Below, piece by piece: positions 1 through 8,296 of a stretch of DNA of 64,000 nt. A model generated the notes under the pieces. That model was not told the DNA's origin. It did no database searches and saw nothing but the letters and a program-made list of their open reading frames with translations. The position numbers and the translations under genes are program-made. The DNA lies in NCBI GenBank assembly GCA_023132895.1, contig JAGLXL010000002.1, positions 62,001 through 126,000 on the forward strand, read 5' to 3'. Source of the DNA: Nanobdellota archaeon. GTDB lineage: Archaea > Nanobdellota > Nanobdellia > Woesearchaeales > JAGLXL01. Each line of letters begins with the position of its first letter. Within the stretch, counting starts at the first letter, position 1.

Positions 1-1
1 A

Positions 2-499
2 GATCAGTACTTCAAAAACTTTGAGAAACTAATCATAGATATTAAATCATTAGGAGATATAGAAATTAATATTAAACCACATCCTAGGAGTGTTTCAGCG
101 AGAGATTTCATGAATATTATTAAAAAATATAAAAATGTTAAATTTCATCAGCCAAATGTTTCGAGAGAATATTTCTATAAGTTGATGCAGGAATGTGATA
201 TTTATATACATTTTGGTTCGAATTCTGCATTGGAGGCAATGATTATCGGAAGGCCAGTTATTACAATTGATCAATTCTATGATGGCGAACCATTTAATCA
301 TTGGCTACAAGGGAAAAAATTTATGATGGAAACAAACTGTAATCAAAATTTGAGGGAAGTGATCTTAAAAACTATTGAGCAACAAGACTTCATTAAGAAT
401 GAAGAAGAAAAAATTGTCAGAGAGAGATTGGGGGATGTTGATGGTAAAGCGCATGAAAGAGTAGTAGATTTAATTTATAATACTTGTAGGGAACATTAG
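2..499 (+). CDS. GT-B-like surface carbohydrate biosynthesis protein, C-terminal part
   Basis: The reading frame is open from base 2, so the gene enters from the left edge and only about 165 C-terminal residues are visible. An internal ATG at 110 is not the start. Seen: a KPHPRS segment, then SDIYIHFG-like and SNSALEAMIIGRPVI segments. This pattern is typical of the nucleotide-binding half of GT-B transferases of the CDP-glycerol glycerophosphotransferase and capsule type. The likely role is transfer of a sugar or polyol phosphate onto a surface glycan, inferred from family resemblance and the glycan genes downstream. The decayed IS relic follows after about 40 bases. The substrate cannot be read. 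Confidence 0.6.
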   Translation, partial: DQYFKNFEKLIIDIKSLGDIEINIKPHPRSVSARDFMNIIKKYKNVKFHQPNVSREYFYKLMQECDIYIHFGSNSALEAMIIGRPVITIDQFYDGEPFNHWLQGKKFMMETNCNQNLREVILKTIEQQDFIKNEEEKIVRERLGDVDGKAHERVVDLIYNTCREH

Positions 500-544
500 G
501 AAAAGAAAAGTGTAAAACTATCATTTTAAGAAAAAAATAAACAA

Positions 545-617
545 CCTCGGCTTTAGCTGAGGTATTCCGAGTTTGGAAAACAAACTCAAGCGACGAAAGA
601 AGCAAGCTTTCGTTGCT
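545..617. repeat. Left-end hairpins of the IS200/IS605 relic
   Basis: Three successive stem-loops: 545-562 (8-bp stem, TT loop, one G-T pair), 569-587 (perfect 7-bp stem, GAAAA loop) and 589-617 (11-bp stem with one wobble, loop AAGCAAG). The first shares its frame ACAACCTCG...AGGTATTC with a hairpin at 3423-3452, so a related end lies elsewhere in the window. Confidence 0.6.
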
Positions 618-1048
618 GGTAGTAAGACGGAAGGTTGCGGAAATTAGTTTTCCAGCTTCCTTGGCTGTATTTGATGTAATTTTGAATTACATCAAAAGTA
701 ACATTACCCACAAAACGATAAAATTTTCCAGGGCTCCAGAAATGGCCTTTACGAAAATAAGTTTTTAGCCAAGGAAAATTCCTGAACAATGCACTAGCTG
801 TTTTTGCTTTCAAAACAGCAAAAACATAAGATGGTGCATCTGTTGATGGAAAGTTAATGGACATGGTCTGGCATGACCTGAAGTTCATAAACTTCCCAAT
901 TGTGTTGAAAAGAAATAAGCTCTATCACACCTTCAACGCATGCCTTTAAACTATTCCTATTCAAAAAAGAATAGGCATATTTTATCTTCCACACAAGGTG
1001 AAAGCAATTTTGACCTACACAGTAGTTGTTATGATTTACACCTTTCAT
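586..1048 (-). pseudogene. tnpA: IS200/IS605 TnpA (Y1 HUH) transposase, frameshifted
   Basis: The minus strand encodes an N-terminal half (1048 to about 855) ending in VMPDHVH and a stop. The adjacent frame (about 853 to 586) continues with INFPSTDAPSYVFAVLK, FPWLKTYFRKGHFWSP and FVGNVTFDVIQNYIK. Joined, they give the normal order of a single-domain Y1 transposase: HUH motif (DHVH), the LFRxFPWLK segment, and a C-terminal helix with the candidate catalytic Tyr (QNYIK). The frame breaks directly after the HUH histidines, where intact relatives usually have two hydrophobic residues, so a short deletion is likely. The protein should be inactive unless recoded. Confidence 0.7.
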
Positions 1049-1210
1049 TTTCGTTGGCCTCCGCGCAACGAAAGCTTACGCTAAATCGAGTGGTTAATTT
1101 AGCATGCCAAAAATTCGTTGCGCGCTCAATTTTGATCATATCAAAAATATAAATTTGGAGGATGGCGGTTCACCTCGCCTAAATTGCGAGTACCCTCCGC
1201 CACAAATGCA

Positions 1211-2233
1211 ATGGAAATCGAAAAAAAGAAAACAAACCAAGAAAGTTCAAATGACCAATTTAGCTTACGAAATAATCATCGGTTTTGTCCTACCCAAAAT
1301 AAATTTCAGATAATATTTGTTGTTGGAACTGCCCGTTCTGGTAAGTCCTTACTTTCTCAAATCTTAGGAAGCATTAACAACGTTGAATATATAGATGAAC
1401 CTTGGATGATAGAATCAGTATCTATCATGCAAGGTCTAAATATGGCTAAAAAGCAGGTCCTCGCTAATATGCTTAAAGCTTACACAAAAGAAATGTTTGA
1501 GGAGATGATCTTGCTTAGAAGAGGGAACTTCAAACCAGGAGAAAAAAGTACAGTTTGGGACAAAAAAGAACCAAAGAAAATATTTGAAAGGTTAATTAAT
1601 GTGAGGACAAGGACTGATGTAAAAGATTACATAGAAAAAGAAAAATCTGTTCTTTTGATCAACCTCGGTCACATTATCCCTTTCATTCCATTTCTAAAAG
1701 AGGTATTTCCTGAATGTAAAATTATTCACATAATCAGAAATGGTTTTGACGTTGCTAAACACATAGCTAAGAAGCAATGGTTTACGATAAATGCATTGAA
1801 ACAGCCAGATAATAATTACTGCCTGTATCGGACATATGCTACTACGAATTCAGAAAATTATCAAGTTCCTTGGTGGGTCAGAGAAGGCGAGGAAGAAAAA
1901 TTCATCTATCTGAATGACTTTGCCAAAGGTCTTTATTATTGGATAAGAGAATACGAAATTAGTGAAACTGAAATTAATCATTTTAAGTGTGAGAATAGTA
2001 GTGATTATATGGAAATAAAATTTGAAGACTTAATTGAATCCCCCACCGAAATTGTCGAAAAAGTTACTGAATTTACTAACTTAAAATTAACCCAGCGAGC
2101 ATATTTTATGATCTCACGTCTAAATTCAATCTGTCCTCAAATTAAGGAAGGAGATCTTAAATTACCGCAGGAAGAAGTGGGCGAAGATATGTCTCAAAAA
2201 GCAAAAAGAATATTAATCAAACAAGGTTATTGA
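1211..2233 (+). CDS. Sulfotransferase-family protein
   Basis: Likely transfers a sulfuryl group from PAPS to a glycan or lipid. Seen: a P-loop-like 5'-phosphosulfate-binding motif FVVGTARSGKSLL at about residues 36-48, and a 3'-phosphate-binding-like strand and helix IIHIIRNGFDVAKHI near 175. At about 340 residues its length fits bacterial sulfotransferases. I prefer the ATG at 1211, since the alternative TTG (1184) lies inside the right-end hairpin of the IS relic. The gene therefore starts just after the inserted element and may have lost its original upstream region. No signal peptide, so it is probably cytosolic. The acceptor is unknown. A second sulfotransferase-like gene lies at 3476. 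Confidence 0.7.
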   Translation: MEIEKKKTNQESSNDQFSLRNNHRFCPTQNKFQIIFVVGTARSGKSLLSQILGSINNVEYIDEPWMIESVSIMQGLNMAKKQVLANMLKAYTKEMFEEMILLRRGNFKPGEKSTVWDKKEPKKIFERLINVRTRTDVKDYIEKEKSVLLINLGHIIPFIPFLKEVFPECKIIHIIRNGFDVAKHIAKKQWFTINALKQPDNNYCLYRTYATTNSENYQVPWWVREGEEEKFIYLNDFAKGLYYWIREYEISETEINHFKCENSSDYMEIKFEDLIESPTEIVEKVTEFTNLKLTQRAYFMISRLNSICPQIKEGDLKLPQEEVGEDMSQKAKRILIKQGY

Positions 2234-2292
2234 GATTAAAAATTGTAAACAATGAATAGAAGAGGTAATAAATAATAAACAAGGTGAGTATA

Positions 2293-3258
2293 ATGGATAA
2301 TGAAGTTGTAAAAAATTATTTTTCAATGAACGCAGATGCTTGGCTCTCTAAAGCTTATTCTTACAAAGAACATAGTTATCCTCTCGGGTATCATCGGTTG
2401 AGAATTTTATTAGATATTTTAAAAGAAAAATTCAGCGATGAGAAGATAAATTTAGTGGATGTGGCTTGCGGCGGTGGCGATCTTTGTATATCGGTGGCAA
2501 AACAAGGCTACTCCGTTACAGGAATAGATCAATCTGAAGAGATGCTTGAGAAAGCAAATCATAAATTAAGTTTGTTGCCAGAAGAAGTTTCAACAAAAAC
2601 TAAATTTATTCATAAAAATTTTATCAACGATAATCTTCCCGAGAATGTGTTTGATGTCGCTACGTCGATGGGTTTTATAGGTTATCTAGATAATGATGAT
2701 ATTCTTTTCTCAAAAGTAAACAAAATGCTTAAACCTAAAGGTATTTTTATAGTTTCATGTAGAAATAGACTTTTTAACATGGCTAGCATCAGTCATTATA
2801 CTATTAGGGAAATAAGGAATGGAGCAGCAAAGAAATTAATTGACGAAATTGAAGAATTATATTCTAAAATTCCAAATAAAGAAGCACAACAATTTGTCGA
2901 GAACATAAAAAAACAAGTAACAGAAGTATCGAGTTTTATGGAGCAACATCTTGAATTAGAAAAAGATAAAGAACCTATTTCAACAGAAACATCTTCAAGG
3001 CCTATTAAATATGCTGACTTAACTTCTATCAATCCAAGACAACACACTCCCAAAGAATTGTCTGCTTCTGCCGAAAAAAGCGGTTTCAGTTGCTTAGGAT
3101 TTTATGGAGCTCATCCTCATCTATTCATTCCCAAACTGAATTATTTGTTACCACCACAGATATTTAATCGGCTTTCAGACTCTTTACAAGCATTTGAGAA
3201 ACTACCAATTAGTCTAATCTGGAGTTCTTGTTTCATTGGTGTGTTTCAAAAAAATTAA
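2293..3258 (+). CDS. SAM-dependent methyltransferase (class I)
   Basis: Rossmann-fold methyltransferase. Motif I VDVACGGGDLCISVA followed by TGIDQSEEMLEKA (acidic residue after strand 2) lies at about residues 55-90, and later FDVATSMGFIGYL and MLKPKGIFIVSCR match motifs II and III. The C-terminal third (about 190-320) is family-specific and unassigned. The start is the ATG at 2293 because AAGGTGA sits 5 bases upstream as a ribosome binding site; the GTG at 2284 overlaps that site. It lies between two sulfotransferase-like genes, so a glycan or lipid substrate is inferred. Confidence 0.75.
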   Translation: MDNEVVKNYFSMNADAWLSKAYSYKEHSYPLGYHRLRILLDILKEKFSDEKINLVDVACGGGDLCISVAKQGYSVTGIDQSEEMLEKANHKLSLLPEEVSTKTKFIHKNFINDNLPENVFDVATSMGFIGYLDNDDILFSKVNKMLKPKGIFIVSCRNRLFNMASISHYTIREIRNGAAKKLIDEIEELYSKIPNKEAQQFVENIKKQVTEVSSFMEQHLELEKDKEPISTETSSRPIKYADLTSINPRQHTPKELSASAEKSGFSCLGFYGAHPHLFIPKLNYLLPPQIFNRLSDSLQAFEKLPISLIWSSCFIGVFQKN

Positions 3259-3358
3259 AAGTTTTCACAGCAGTTGAAACAACTATATTGTTTTCCACAA
3301 TTCATGATTCCATTAACTTTATAAATTGTTTTAATTGTTCATTTTTTATTAGAAATGA

Positions 3359-3452
3359 CCTACTCCCCGAACTGAAGTTCGGGGTATCTAATTGGGAGTA
3401 GGTCGACCAAAAAAGAATGCTTACAACCTCGACCTAAAAGGTCAAGGTATTC
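3359..3452. repeat. Nested palindromes resembling an IS200/IS605-derived end or miniature element
   Basis: The 217-bp gap between the methyltransferase and the next gene holds no ORF but has strong inverted repeats. An outer pair CCTACTCCC (3359-3367) / GGGAGTAGG (3394-3402) partly overlaps an inner perfect hairpin CCCCGAAC-TGAA-GTTCGGGG (3365-3384). A second hairpin CCTcGACCT-AAA-AGGTCaAGG (3427-3447) sits in the frame ACAACCTCG...AGGTATTC shared with the IS relic at 541-568. A non-autonomous element or an IS scar is the best reading; a terminator for the methyltransferase is the alternative. Confidence 0.5.
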
Positions 3453-3475
3453 TTTTTCCTGTATAAAAATTCAAA

Positions 3476-4450
3476 ATGGAATTTTATTGTGAAAATGGCT
3501 TGACTAATGAAATCCTTCTTGTTGATGGTCCAATTAGGGCAGCAAAGAGGATGTTTCACCCGATCATGACTGGTTTTTCTGGTGTTGAAGTAGTTAGAAT
3601 TGACTCTATCTTCGAGCGTTTAGCACTTTTATCATATTATAATAAAATTGAAAGAGATGCAGCAATCACTCTGTTAAGAAACCAATTGCAGTTGCACATT
3701 TTTTATGTAACCCTAGGCAGAAATACTAACTTTAATGTTCATGATTATTCTGGAATTTTTTACAATGTTGGAACTTGGAAAAATATTAAGCGTATTTTTA
3801 GAAAGGATGCCGATCTTCTTAAGGCAATTGAAAAAGAAAAGCCATTAATTCAGGTACAAACACATGACACTTTAGCACATATTAATATTTTGTTTGATGC
3901 TTTTGGGGATGGTTTAAAGGTTATTGAAAGTCTGCGTAATCCTATAGACTTAGTTAATTCGATGTATCTAAAAGATTATGGTAAAAGAGAAGGAGTCGAT
4001 CCAATGAAAATAATGATGACCATTAAACATAAAGGAGAAATTCTTCCTTGGTATTCTATTGGTTGGGAAGAAAAATATATTTCTTCATCTCAAATTGATA
4101 GAGTGATAGGAATCGTGGATACTAGTTTTCGTGGCAATGTTCGTGCTTATGAGCAATTAGGGAATAAGCAGAAAAAGCAAATTTTCTTCATTCCATTTGA
4201 AGATATCATGATTAATTTTGAACAATACATCCCAAGGATAGAGAAATTTCTTGGCAGAAAAGTTAATCCTTCATTTAATAAGATTCGAAAAAAAATAAAA
4301 CTACTTACCAAAGAGGAGCTCTACGAGGATAGGAAGAAGAAACTTGAAATGATTAAAGGAATTGCCTCAAGGGAATATTTTGAACTTCTTCTAAAGATGA
4401 GTGAAGATTATGATGAAACTGTTTCTAGGTTGATTAATATTCAAAACTAA
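3476..4450 (+). CDS. Sulfotransferase-like protein
   Basis: A 324-residue probable PAPS-dependent sulfotransferase. Seen: an N-terminal strand-loop-helix EILLVDGPIRAAKRMF (about residues 12-27) in place of a classical P-loop, and a good 3'-phosphate-binding motif KVIESLRNPIDLVNSMY (about 148-164; R-N-P-x-D-x-x-x-S pattern). The first motif has Arg and Ala where relatives usually have G-S/T, so activity is less certain than for the gene at 1211. It is preceded by the palindromic repeat and followed after 45 bases by the small ribbon-helix-helix gene. The acceptor is unknown. Confidence 0.6.
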   Translation: MEFYCENGLTNEILLVDGPIRAAKRMFHPIMTGFSGVEVVRIDSIFERLALLSYYNKIERDAAITLLRNQLQLHIFYVTLGRNTNFNVHDYSGIFYNVGTWKNIKRIFRKDADLLKAIEKEKPLIQVQTHDTLAHINILFDAFGDGLKVIESLRNPIDLVNSMYLKDYGKREGVDPMKIMMTIKHKGEILPWYSIGWEEKYISSSQIDRVIGIVDTSFRGNVRAYEQLGNKQKKQIFFIPFEDIMINFEQYIPRIEKFLGRKVNPSFNKIRKKIKLLTKEELYEDRKKKLEMIKGIASREYFELLLKMSEDYDETVSRLINIQN

Positions 4451-4495
4451 AATTCATTAATTTAATAAATAGAAGGTTTAGTCTTTATAATTAAA

Positions 4496-4741
4496 ATGGC
4501 TAAAGATAATGTAATTGTCCTTCCTCTGGAATTGTTAGATAAAATAGAAAAAAGAATTCAAGATACTGAATTTAGCTCTGTTTCTGATTATGTTTTATAT
4601 ATCTTAAAGCAAGTATTAACTAATATAGAACAAGAGATGGACCACAATAAGAGAGATATTTTGGATAATTCTCCAGAGAGTGACGAACGGAAAGTTCAAG
4701 AAAGATTAAAGCGATTAGAAAGTTTAGGTTACCTTGATTAA
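4496..4741 (+). CDS. Small ribbon-helix-helix (CopG-like) protein with RLESLGYLD tail
   Basis: An 81-residue protein. The N-terminal half has the ribbon-helix-helix layout: a short strand NVIVLPLELLDKIEKRIQ, then SSVSDYVLYILKQVL (about residues 5-43), usual in CopG/MetJ-type DNA binders and antitoxins. A charged linker is followed by the C-terminal QERLKRLESLGYLD. The last nine residues, RLESLGYLD, are identical to the end of the sulfatase-like protein encoded at 12355. It lies 11 bases before an AlkP-superfamily gene and is probably co-transcribed with it. No toxin partner is visible. It could be an autoregulator of this operon or a protein partner using the tail as a docking tag. Confidence 0.65.
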   Translation: MAKDNVIVLPLELLDKIEKRIQDTEFSSVSDYVLYILKQVLTNIEQEMDHNKRDILDNSPESDERKVQERLKRLESLGYLD

Positions 4742-4752
4742 GAGTATTAAAA

Positions 4753-6141
4753 ATGTCAAAAGTTTTTATTTTTGGAATAGATGGAGCTTCTCCAAAACTT
4801 ATTTTTGAAGAATGGTTAGATGAACTGCCCACTATCAAAAAACTTACAGAAAAAGGGCTTTACGCTAAATTAAATAGTACCATCCCTCCTTCCACTATCA
4901 CTGCCTGGAATTCAATGATGTCTGGTAAAGATTCTAGTGAATTAGGCATATTTAGTTTCACTTACAAAGATAAAGATGGGCAAACAAAACTCGTTGATTC
5001 CAATAACATTAGATGCGATCGTGTCTGGGATATCTTATCTCAACAAAACAAGAAAAGCATTGTTCTTCATGTTCCTTTGACTTACCCTGTTAAACCAGTC
5101 AATGGAATTATGGTTTCTGGATTTTTAGCTTTAGGTTTAGATAACCAAAGTGTTTATCCTCTAGAAATCAAAGAAAAAATAGAACAGCTCGGAAATCCTG
5201 ATTTTTTTTTTGATGTAGCAGTCGGATTAGGCCGACATAAAGCTCTTGAAATTGATGAACTTCTCAAAAGAGTTTATGAAATGACTAAAATGCAACTCAG
5301 TCTGGCTAAAGATCTTCTCATCAGCAAAGAATGGGATTTTTTTATGACTATGTTAATTGGAACAGACCGCCTGCAGCACATGATCTGGAGGCATTTCGAC
5401 AAATCGCATAGAAGATTTATTGAAAATTCCCCGCATAAAAATGCTTTAAAAAATTATTATATTTATTTAGACAAAGAATTAGCAAAAATAATAAAACTAT
5501 TGCCGCCTGATACCACAACTATTGTTGTTTCTGACCATGGCATGATCAAACAAGAAGGAAAAATAAATCTCAACAACTGGCTCATGGAAAAAGGATATCT
5601 TGTTCTGACAGATGAAGCCCAAGAAAAAATAAAACAAGGTAAAACTCGCTTTAAGTTTGAGTTTGTTGACATGGAAAAAACAAAAGTCTATGGTGCTGGA
5701 GCATACAATGCCAGAGTTTTTTTGAATAAACAAAACTTAGGGGAAGAACTTGCATCATTTAGACAAAAATTGATTCAAGACCTCAAAGAGATTCCCGACG
5801 ACCAGGGCAATCCGCTTGACACCAAAGTCTATAAAAAAGAAGACATCTACAAAAAACCAGAAAATCCAGAATGTCCTGATTTGACAGTTTATTTTGATGA
5901 TCTTAGATGGGCCTCCAATCCAGATTTAGGCCAAGAAGGCCTTTACTCATGGGAAAGTGCTGTCGGAGCTGACAGTGCTGGCCATGCCCGACAAGGTATT
6001 TTTATCATTGCCGGAGATAAGATTAAAAATAAAGGTAAAATTAATGATATAGATATCAGACAAGTTACTCCTACCATTCTCAGGATTATGGAAGTCAAAA
6101 AACCAGAAGACATCGATATTCAACCTATCAAGGTGGATTAA
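4753..6141 (+). CDS. Alkaline phosphatase superfamily / type I phosphodiesterase-like enzyme
   Basis: A metal-dependent phospho- or sulfo-ester hydrolase or transferase. Seen: FGIDGASPK at residues 5-13 (first metal Asp), a nucleophile segment IPPSTITAWNSMMSG (around 50-65) with a Thr in the nucleotide-pyrophosphatase position, TDRLQHMIWRHFD (about 205-217) and VVSDHGM (about 258-264) giving the second metal site, and a distal GADSAGHARQGIF His. No signal peptide, so it is cytosolic or loosely associated. It heads a run of genes with 0-17 base overlaps through the PHP gene at 8909, suggesting one mRNA. The natural substrate cannot be told from sequence. Confidence 0.75.
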   Translation: MSKVFIFGIDGASPKLIFEEWLDELPTIKKLTEKGLYAKLNSTIPPSTITAWNSMMSGKDSSELGIFSFTYKDKDGQTKLVDSNNIRCDRVWDILSQQNKKSIVLHVPLTYPVKPVNGIMVSGFLALGLDNQSVYPLEIKEKIEQLGNPDFFFDVAVGLGRHKALEIDELLKRVYEMTKMQLSLAKDLLISKEWDFFMTMLIGTDRLQHMIWRHFDKSHRRFIENSPHKNALKNYYIYLDKELAKIIKLLPPDTTTIVVSDHGMIKQEGKINLNNWLMEKGYLVLTDEAQEKIKQGKTRFKFEFVDMEKTKVYGAGAYNARVFLNKQNLGEELASFRQKLIQDLKEIPDDQGNPLDTKVYKKEDIYKKPENPECPDLTVYFDDLRWASNPDLGQEGLYSWESAVGADSAGHARQGIFIIAGDKIKNKGKINDIDIRQVTPTILRIMEVKKPEDIDIQPIKVD

Positions 6142-7227
6142 ATGCATTTTTATGAATCAACTTTAATTGACACAACTGATAATATCCAGTGCAAAGTTTA
6201 TGCTAATAGCCATCCAAAAGGTTTTGTTATTGTTAAACCAAAATACATCCCGGAAACACTGCTTGATTTTACTGGATTAAGAAAAAGGTTTCTGTTTAGT
6301 CAGGCTGTGACCAGATTCAATCTTTTTAATAAAAAAGAGATTGTTATGAAAAATCTCAAAGTTCTCAAAGAAAAATTTCCTGAATTTTTTTATGAATGCC
6401 CCAAACATCAAAACTGGTTCTTGGTCGTTCCTAAAGAAAAACTAAAAGGGTATCATGATCCCAAGAAAGGCCTCCAAGAATTGATGAAAGTTCCTGTCAA
6501 AGACCTTGACCCATACCTAAAAGCCACCAGAGAACTAGTCGAACTTATCATGAAAGCTGGAGTTCCCTTAGACAAGATTGGAATCAGCCATTCCACCTTA
6601 TTAGGCAACTATACACCAGGAAAATCAGATATTGATATTCTCGTTTCAGGAAAGGAAAATGGATGGAAGACTGTCAAATTTATGGAAATTGTCGAACATC
6701 CTAAATTAAAATGGAAAACAAAAGAAGATTGGGCTAAATACTACAAAGACCGTGTTGTCTCAAAACAATTCAATGAAGAAGAATATGTCTTTAATATGGT
6801 TAGGAAAAAAGATGATGGTTTTTTTGATGGCCATGTTTTTTCTATCTTCGTTTTGGAAGAACCAGAAGAGACTTGGTATGATTGGGAAGAAGAACACCAA
6901 CCCTTAGGTACAGTTAAAATTCAAGCCACAGTCAATGATGATTACAATTCAATTGTCAGGCCAGGATTTTATGGATTATCAGATTCAAAGATAATTGAAG
7001 GTTATCAGGAAGTCCCTATTAAAAGATTAGTCACTTGGTCCAGACCTTTTATCCTCCAAGCTAAAAAAGGAGAACAGATCGAAGCTTGTGGCTTACTTGA
7101 AAAAATTAAGTCAAAAGACGAGGACTATTATCAACTAGTGATTGGTTATTTTGATACTTACACCTCAGAAAGGGGAGAAAAAGAATACCTTAAAGTTCTG
7201 ATTAAACAAAATGGCACATTTTTATGA
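6142..7227 (+). CDS. Archaeal nucleotidyltransferase-superfamily protein (COG2413-like), copy 1
   Basis: A 361-residue protein. The N-terminal half starts with a beta-rich segment and a conserved VKPKYIPE. The middle has a polymerase-beta-type nucleotidyltransferase core, ISHSTLLGNYTPGKSDIDILV, with the metal-binding pair D163-x-D165. I recognise the layout as that of the archaeal predicted nucleotidyltransferases of COG2413. The C-terminal 100 residues are beta-rich and unassigned. The start codon directly follows the stop of the phosphodiesterase gene. The second copy begins inside its last 17 bases. The substrate is unknown. Confidence 0.6.
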   Translation: MHFYESTLIDTTDNIQCKVYANSHPKGFVIVKPKYIPETLLDFTGLRKRFLFSQAVTRFNLFNKKEIVMKNLKVLKEKFPEFFYECPKHQNWFLVVPKEKLKGYHDPKKGLQELMKVPVKDLDPYLKATRELVELIMKAGVPLDKIGISHSTLLGNYTPGKSDIDILVSGKENGWKTVKFMEIVEHPKLKWKTKEDWAKYYKDRVVSKQFNEEEYVFNMVRKKDDGFFDGHVFSIFVLEEPEETWYDWEEEHQPLGTVKIQATVNDDYNSIVRPGFYGLSDSKIIEGYQEVPIKRLVTWSRPFILQAKKGEQIEACGLLEKIKSKDEDYYQLVIGYFDTYTSERGEKEYLKVLIKQNGTFL

Positions 7228-8296
7228 ATCATCAATCATCACTACCAAAGACGGCTTGCAATGTCAGGTTTATGGTAATGAGCACCCCTTTGATTCCATT
7301 CTTGTTAAACCTAAATATATTCCTACTGAAAAAATAGAAAGTTCTGCTCTCCAATACCGATTCATTTCTGGTAAAAAGATGAATCGCCTTAATCTTTGGT
7401 CTGATAAAGAAGCATTAAAAACCTATTTAGAAAATTTCAAGCAAACCTACCCTCAATACATCTTCCAAAGTAAAATCCACCAAGGAAACAGATTATTTTT
7501 CGCAGTCCCTATCAACCAGATTGAAAGAATCTTCTTTCCAAGAAAAGGTCTTTCTGAATTAATGAGCATGCCAGAAAATGCTCTTGATCCACATCTAAAA
7601 AACGTACATGGTTTTGTTAATTTCCTTCTCAAAAGTGGTCTCCGAGTCAAAGATTTTGGCATCACCTACTCCACTCTAATGGGTCATTATGCTCATAAAG
7701 TCTCTGACATTAACATTGTCGTTTATGGCAAGGAAAATTTTTGGAAATTGATGGAATTTTTAGAAAAAAATCAGCATCCTTCATTAAGATGGAAAACCGA
7801 TGAAGAATGGATACAGTTTTACAAAAGAAGAGACAGGTATTCGATTTTTCCCAAAGACCAATTCCTCAAAATTATGAAGAAAAAAAGATCCGAAGGATTT
7901 TTTGGGGAATGTCTTTTTGTTATTTTCGCTGCTGAAAAAGAAGAAGAAACTTGGTTCAAATGGGGAGAAGAAAGGTATACAGATTTGGGTCAGATTACCA
8001 TTCAAGGAGAAGTCACCAATAATTTTGATTCAGTTGTCAGGCCGGGTTGTTATGACATCAAAGAGTCAAAAATAATCAATGGGGATTTTAAAGGAAACAT
8101 AAAGAAAGTAGTTTTTTACTCTAGAGATTACTGCATGTTAGCTTACCCTAAAGAAAAGATAGAAGTCTCCGGAGTTTTAGAAAAAGTAGAATCAAAAAAT
8201 CAGGAATCTTATTATCAAATTGTAGTTGGTTATTTTGACGCTTATACTAATGAGAGGAGAGAGAGTGAATACATTAAATTAATAGAAAATGAATGA
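7211..8296 (+). CDS. Nucleotidyltransferase-superfamily protein (COG2413-like), copy 2 with altered DxD
   Basis: Same length (361 residues) and same layout as the preceding gene, clearly a tandem duplicate: HFYES start, VKPKYIP, KGLxELM, ALDPHLK and STLMGHY segments align. The core reads KVSDINIVV, so the second metal-binding Asp of copy 1 is Asn here (D166-x-N168). That predicts loss or change of catalysis, and a heterodimer of an active and an inactive subunit is a reasonable inference. It overlaps its neighbours on both sides (17 and 8 bases), implying coupled translation. Confidence 0.6.
   Translation: MAHFYESSIITTKDGLQCQVYGNEHPFDSILVKPKYIPTEKIESSALQYRFISGKKMNRLNLWSDKEALKTYLENFKQTYPQYIFQSKIHQGNRLFFAVPINQIERIFFPRKGLSELMSMPENALDPHLKNVHGFVNFLLKSGLRVKDFGITYSTLMGHYAHKVSDINIVVYGKENFWKLMEFLEKNQHPSLRWKTDEEWIQFYKRRDRYSIFPKDQFLKIMKKKRSEGFFGECLFVIFAAEKEEETWFKWGEERYTDLGQITIQGEVTNNFDSVVRPGCYDIKESKIINGDFKGNIKKVVFYSRDYCMLAYPKEKIEVSGVLEKVESKNQESYYQIVVGYFDAYTNERRESEYIKLIENE

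Larger units (their letters stand above)
541..1201. mobile_element. Decayed IS200/IS605-family element
   Basis: The stretch between the GT-B gene and the sulfotransferase is bounded by hairpins typical of IS200/IS605 ends and contains a broken TnpA gene. Left: CCTCGGCT-TT-AGCTGAGG (545-562), GAGTTTG-GAAAA-CAAACTC (569-587) and an 11-bp stem at 589-599/607-617. Right: TTTCGTTG/CAACGAAA (1049-1073), and a two-part hairpin pairing GGCGG/CCGCC (1164-1168/1197-1201) with CTCGC/GCGAG (1174-1178/1186-1190). No TnpB is present. The outer limits are approximate; I chose them from the hairpins. Confidence 0.6.

Noticed and set aside
4496-4741. Toxin-antitoxin pair based on the RHH protein
   Set aside because: Neighbours are a sulfotransferase-like and a phosphodiesterase-like gene; no toxin-sized partner overlaps it.
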